From an uncultured Lachnobacterium sp. (GTDB taxonomy: Bacteria; Bacillota; Clostridia; Lachnospirales; Lachnospiraceae): a stretch of 6,214 nucleotides of DNA. The notes below the pieces were generated by a model that saw only the letters and a list, made by a program, of their open reading frames with translations, had not been told where the DNA came from and searched no databases. Of this stretch, positions 5,754 to 6,214 are shown one piece after another. The stretch lies in assembly GCA_900552085.1 (NCBI GenBank), contig URYB01000162.1, positions 1 through 6,214 of the forward strand. Reading direction: 5' to 3'. Every line of letters begins with the position of its first letter. Positions within the stretch are counted from its first letter, which is position 1. The position numbers were made by a program, and so were the translations under genes.

Positions 5754-6214
5754 CTAAAATTGCATAACTATTTTGCCATGTTCTCTCGTTTTTTTCAAGT
5801 CCAAAACACGCTGATTTGATGAACCTCGGAATTTGAGTGTAATATCTTTCAATTCTTCCATGAATGGTCCATCCACCAAAACGTCGATCATATCCAGAAG
5901 CGGATCTGTGTCTTTCGTGTATTTTCTTCCACCCGGAATCAGATCCTTATCATATATATATCCGGTAAAAGCCCACACATTCTTATTCGGATATTTTTCT
6001 TTTACTTTTTTCATAAATGGAAGCAATGCTGCCTGATTCTCCGGCTCGAATGGTTCCCCACCAAGAAGTGTAATCCCGGTAATATAATCCGGCTCTAAGG
6101 AATCGATTACCTCCTGCTGCACAGCCTCATCAAAAGGCTTTCCGTAACAGAAATCCCATGTCTGTGGCTGAAAACAGCCTTTGCATGCATTACGACAGCC
6201 GGACACGAATAATA
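5754..6214 (-). CDS. nrdG: Anaerobic ribonucleotide reductase activating protein, radical SAM (partial, 5' end off window)
   Basis: The visible 153 codons begin LFVSGCRNACKGCF, so the gene continues past the right edge; an apparent GTG start at 6206 is just the valine of this conserved stretch. The CxxxCxxC motif of radical SAM enzymes is present (SGCRNACKGC) and binds the [4Fe-4S] cluster. It is followed by QPQTWDF, the SAM-contacting TLLGGEPF and a VWAFTGY segment, all typical of NrdG. NrdG makes the glycyl radical on the class III reductase NrdD, allowing deoxynucleotide synthesis without oxygen. Only about 15-20 N-terminal residues should be missing. The stop is TAG at 5756-5754. nrdD would be expected just upstream, beyond the window. 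It is the first visible gene of the nrdG, small membrane protein, fliB run. Confidence 0.93.
   Translation of the reverse strand, partial: LFVSGCRNACKGCFQPQTWDFCYGKPFDEAVQQEVIDSLEPDYITGITLLGGEPFEPENQAALLPFMKKVKEKYPNKNVWAFTGYIYDKDLIPGGRKYTKDTDPLLDMIDVLVDGPFMEELKDITLKFRGSSNQRVLDLKKTREHGKIVMQF

Noticed and set aside
5267..5767. Plus-strand open frame of 166 codons across fliB, the small membrane gene and the nrdG end
   Set aside because: It is antisense to three genes, has no ribosome binding site or promoter, and its low-complexity composition is that of a shadow frame.
6204..6206. GTG as the start of nrdG
   Set aside because: The frame stays open upstream and reads LFVSGC, the conserved NrdG stretch, so this GTG is an internal valine.

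Overview
This 6.2 kb window is typical of a low-to-mid GC Gram-positive anaerobe, most likely a Clostridia member of the Lachnospiraceae. The evidence is strong AGGAGG-type ribosome binding sites, sigma-A-type promoters, an anaerobic ribonucleotide reductase activase, a FliB-type methylase and a YqeM-like methyltransferase next to hslO. The genus cannot be fixed from this sequence. It is ordinary chromosomal DNA. I see no insertion sequence, phage gene, CRISPR array, tRNA or rRNA, and no non-coding stretch longer than about 200 bases.

Layout from left to right. (1) A minus-strand unit carries a class I SAM-dependent methyltransferase (98-838) followed 22 nt later by the first 25 codons of hslO (Hsp33), which runs off the left edge. 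(2) Bases 839-1001 form a divergent promoter region, with a perfect 10-bp-arm palindrome at the predicted start of the methyltransferase transcript. (3) A plus-strand two-TM membrane protein of unknown function (1002-2045) ends 3 nt from the convergent stop of (4) a divergent MraY-family phospho-sugar transferase (2049-3011, minus). (5) Bases 3012-3206 form a second divergent control region. It holds a terminator-like hairpin in the mraY leader and three tandem octamers at the start of the plus-strand transcript. (6) A DRE-TIM aldolase-like enzyme (3207-4178, plus) ends at a strong bidirectional terminator. (7) A minus-strand operon enters from the right edge: nrdG (partial), a small two-TM protein, then fliB. 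The last two overlap by 4 bases (GTGA).

Functional links. hslO and nrdG are housekeeping genes for redox stress and for anaerobic DNA precursor synthesis. The MraY-like enzyme points to the cell envelope. The membrane protein and the aldolase-like enzyme have no assigned pathway. No exotic multi-gene system is evident. The best leads are regulatory: two minus-strand transcripts that each seem to begin with a perfect hairpin (one terminator-like), and an octamer triplet at a predicted start site. On the protein side the leads are the altered HDH motif of the MraY homologue and a fliB gene with no flagellar neighbours in view.
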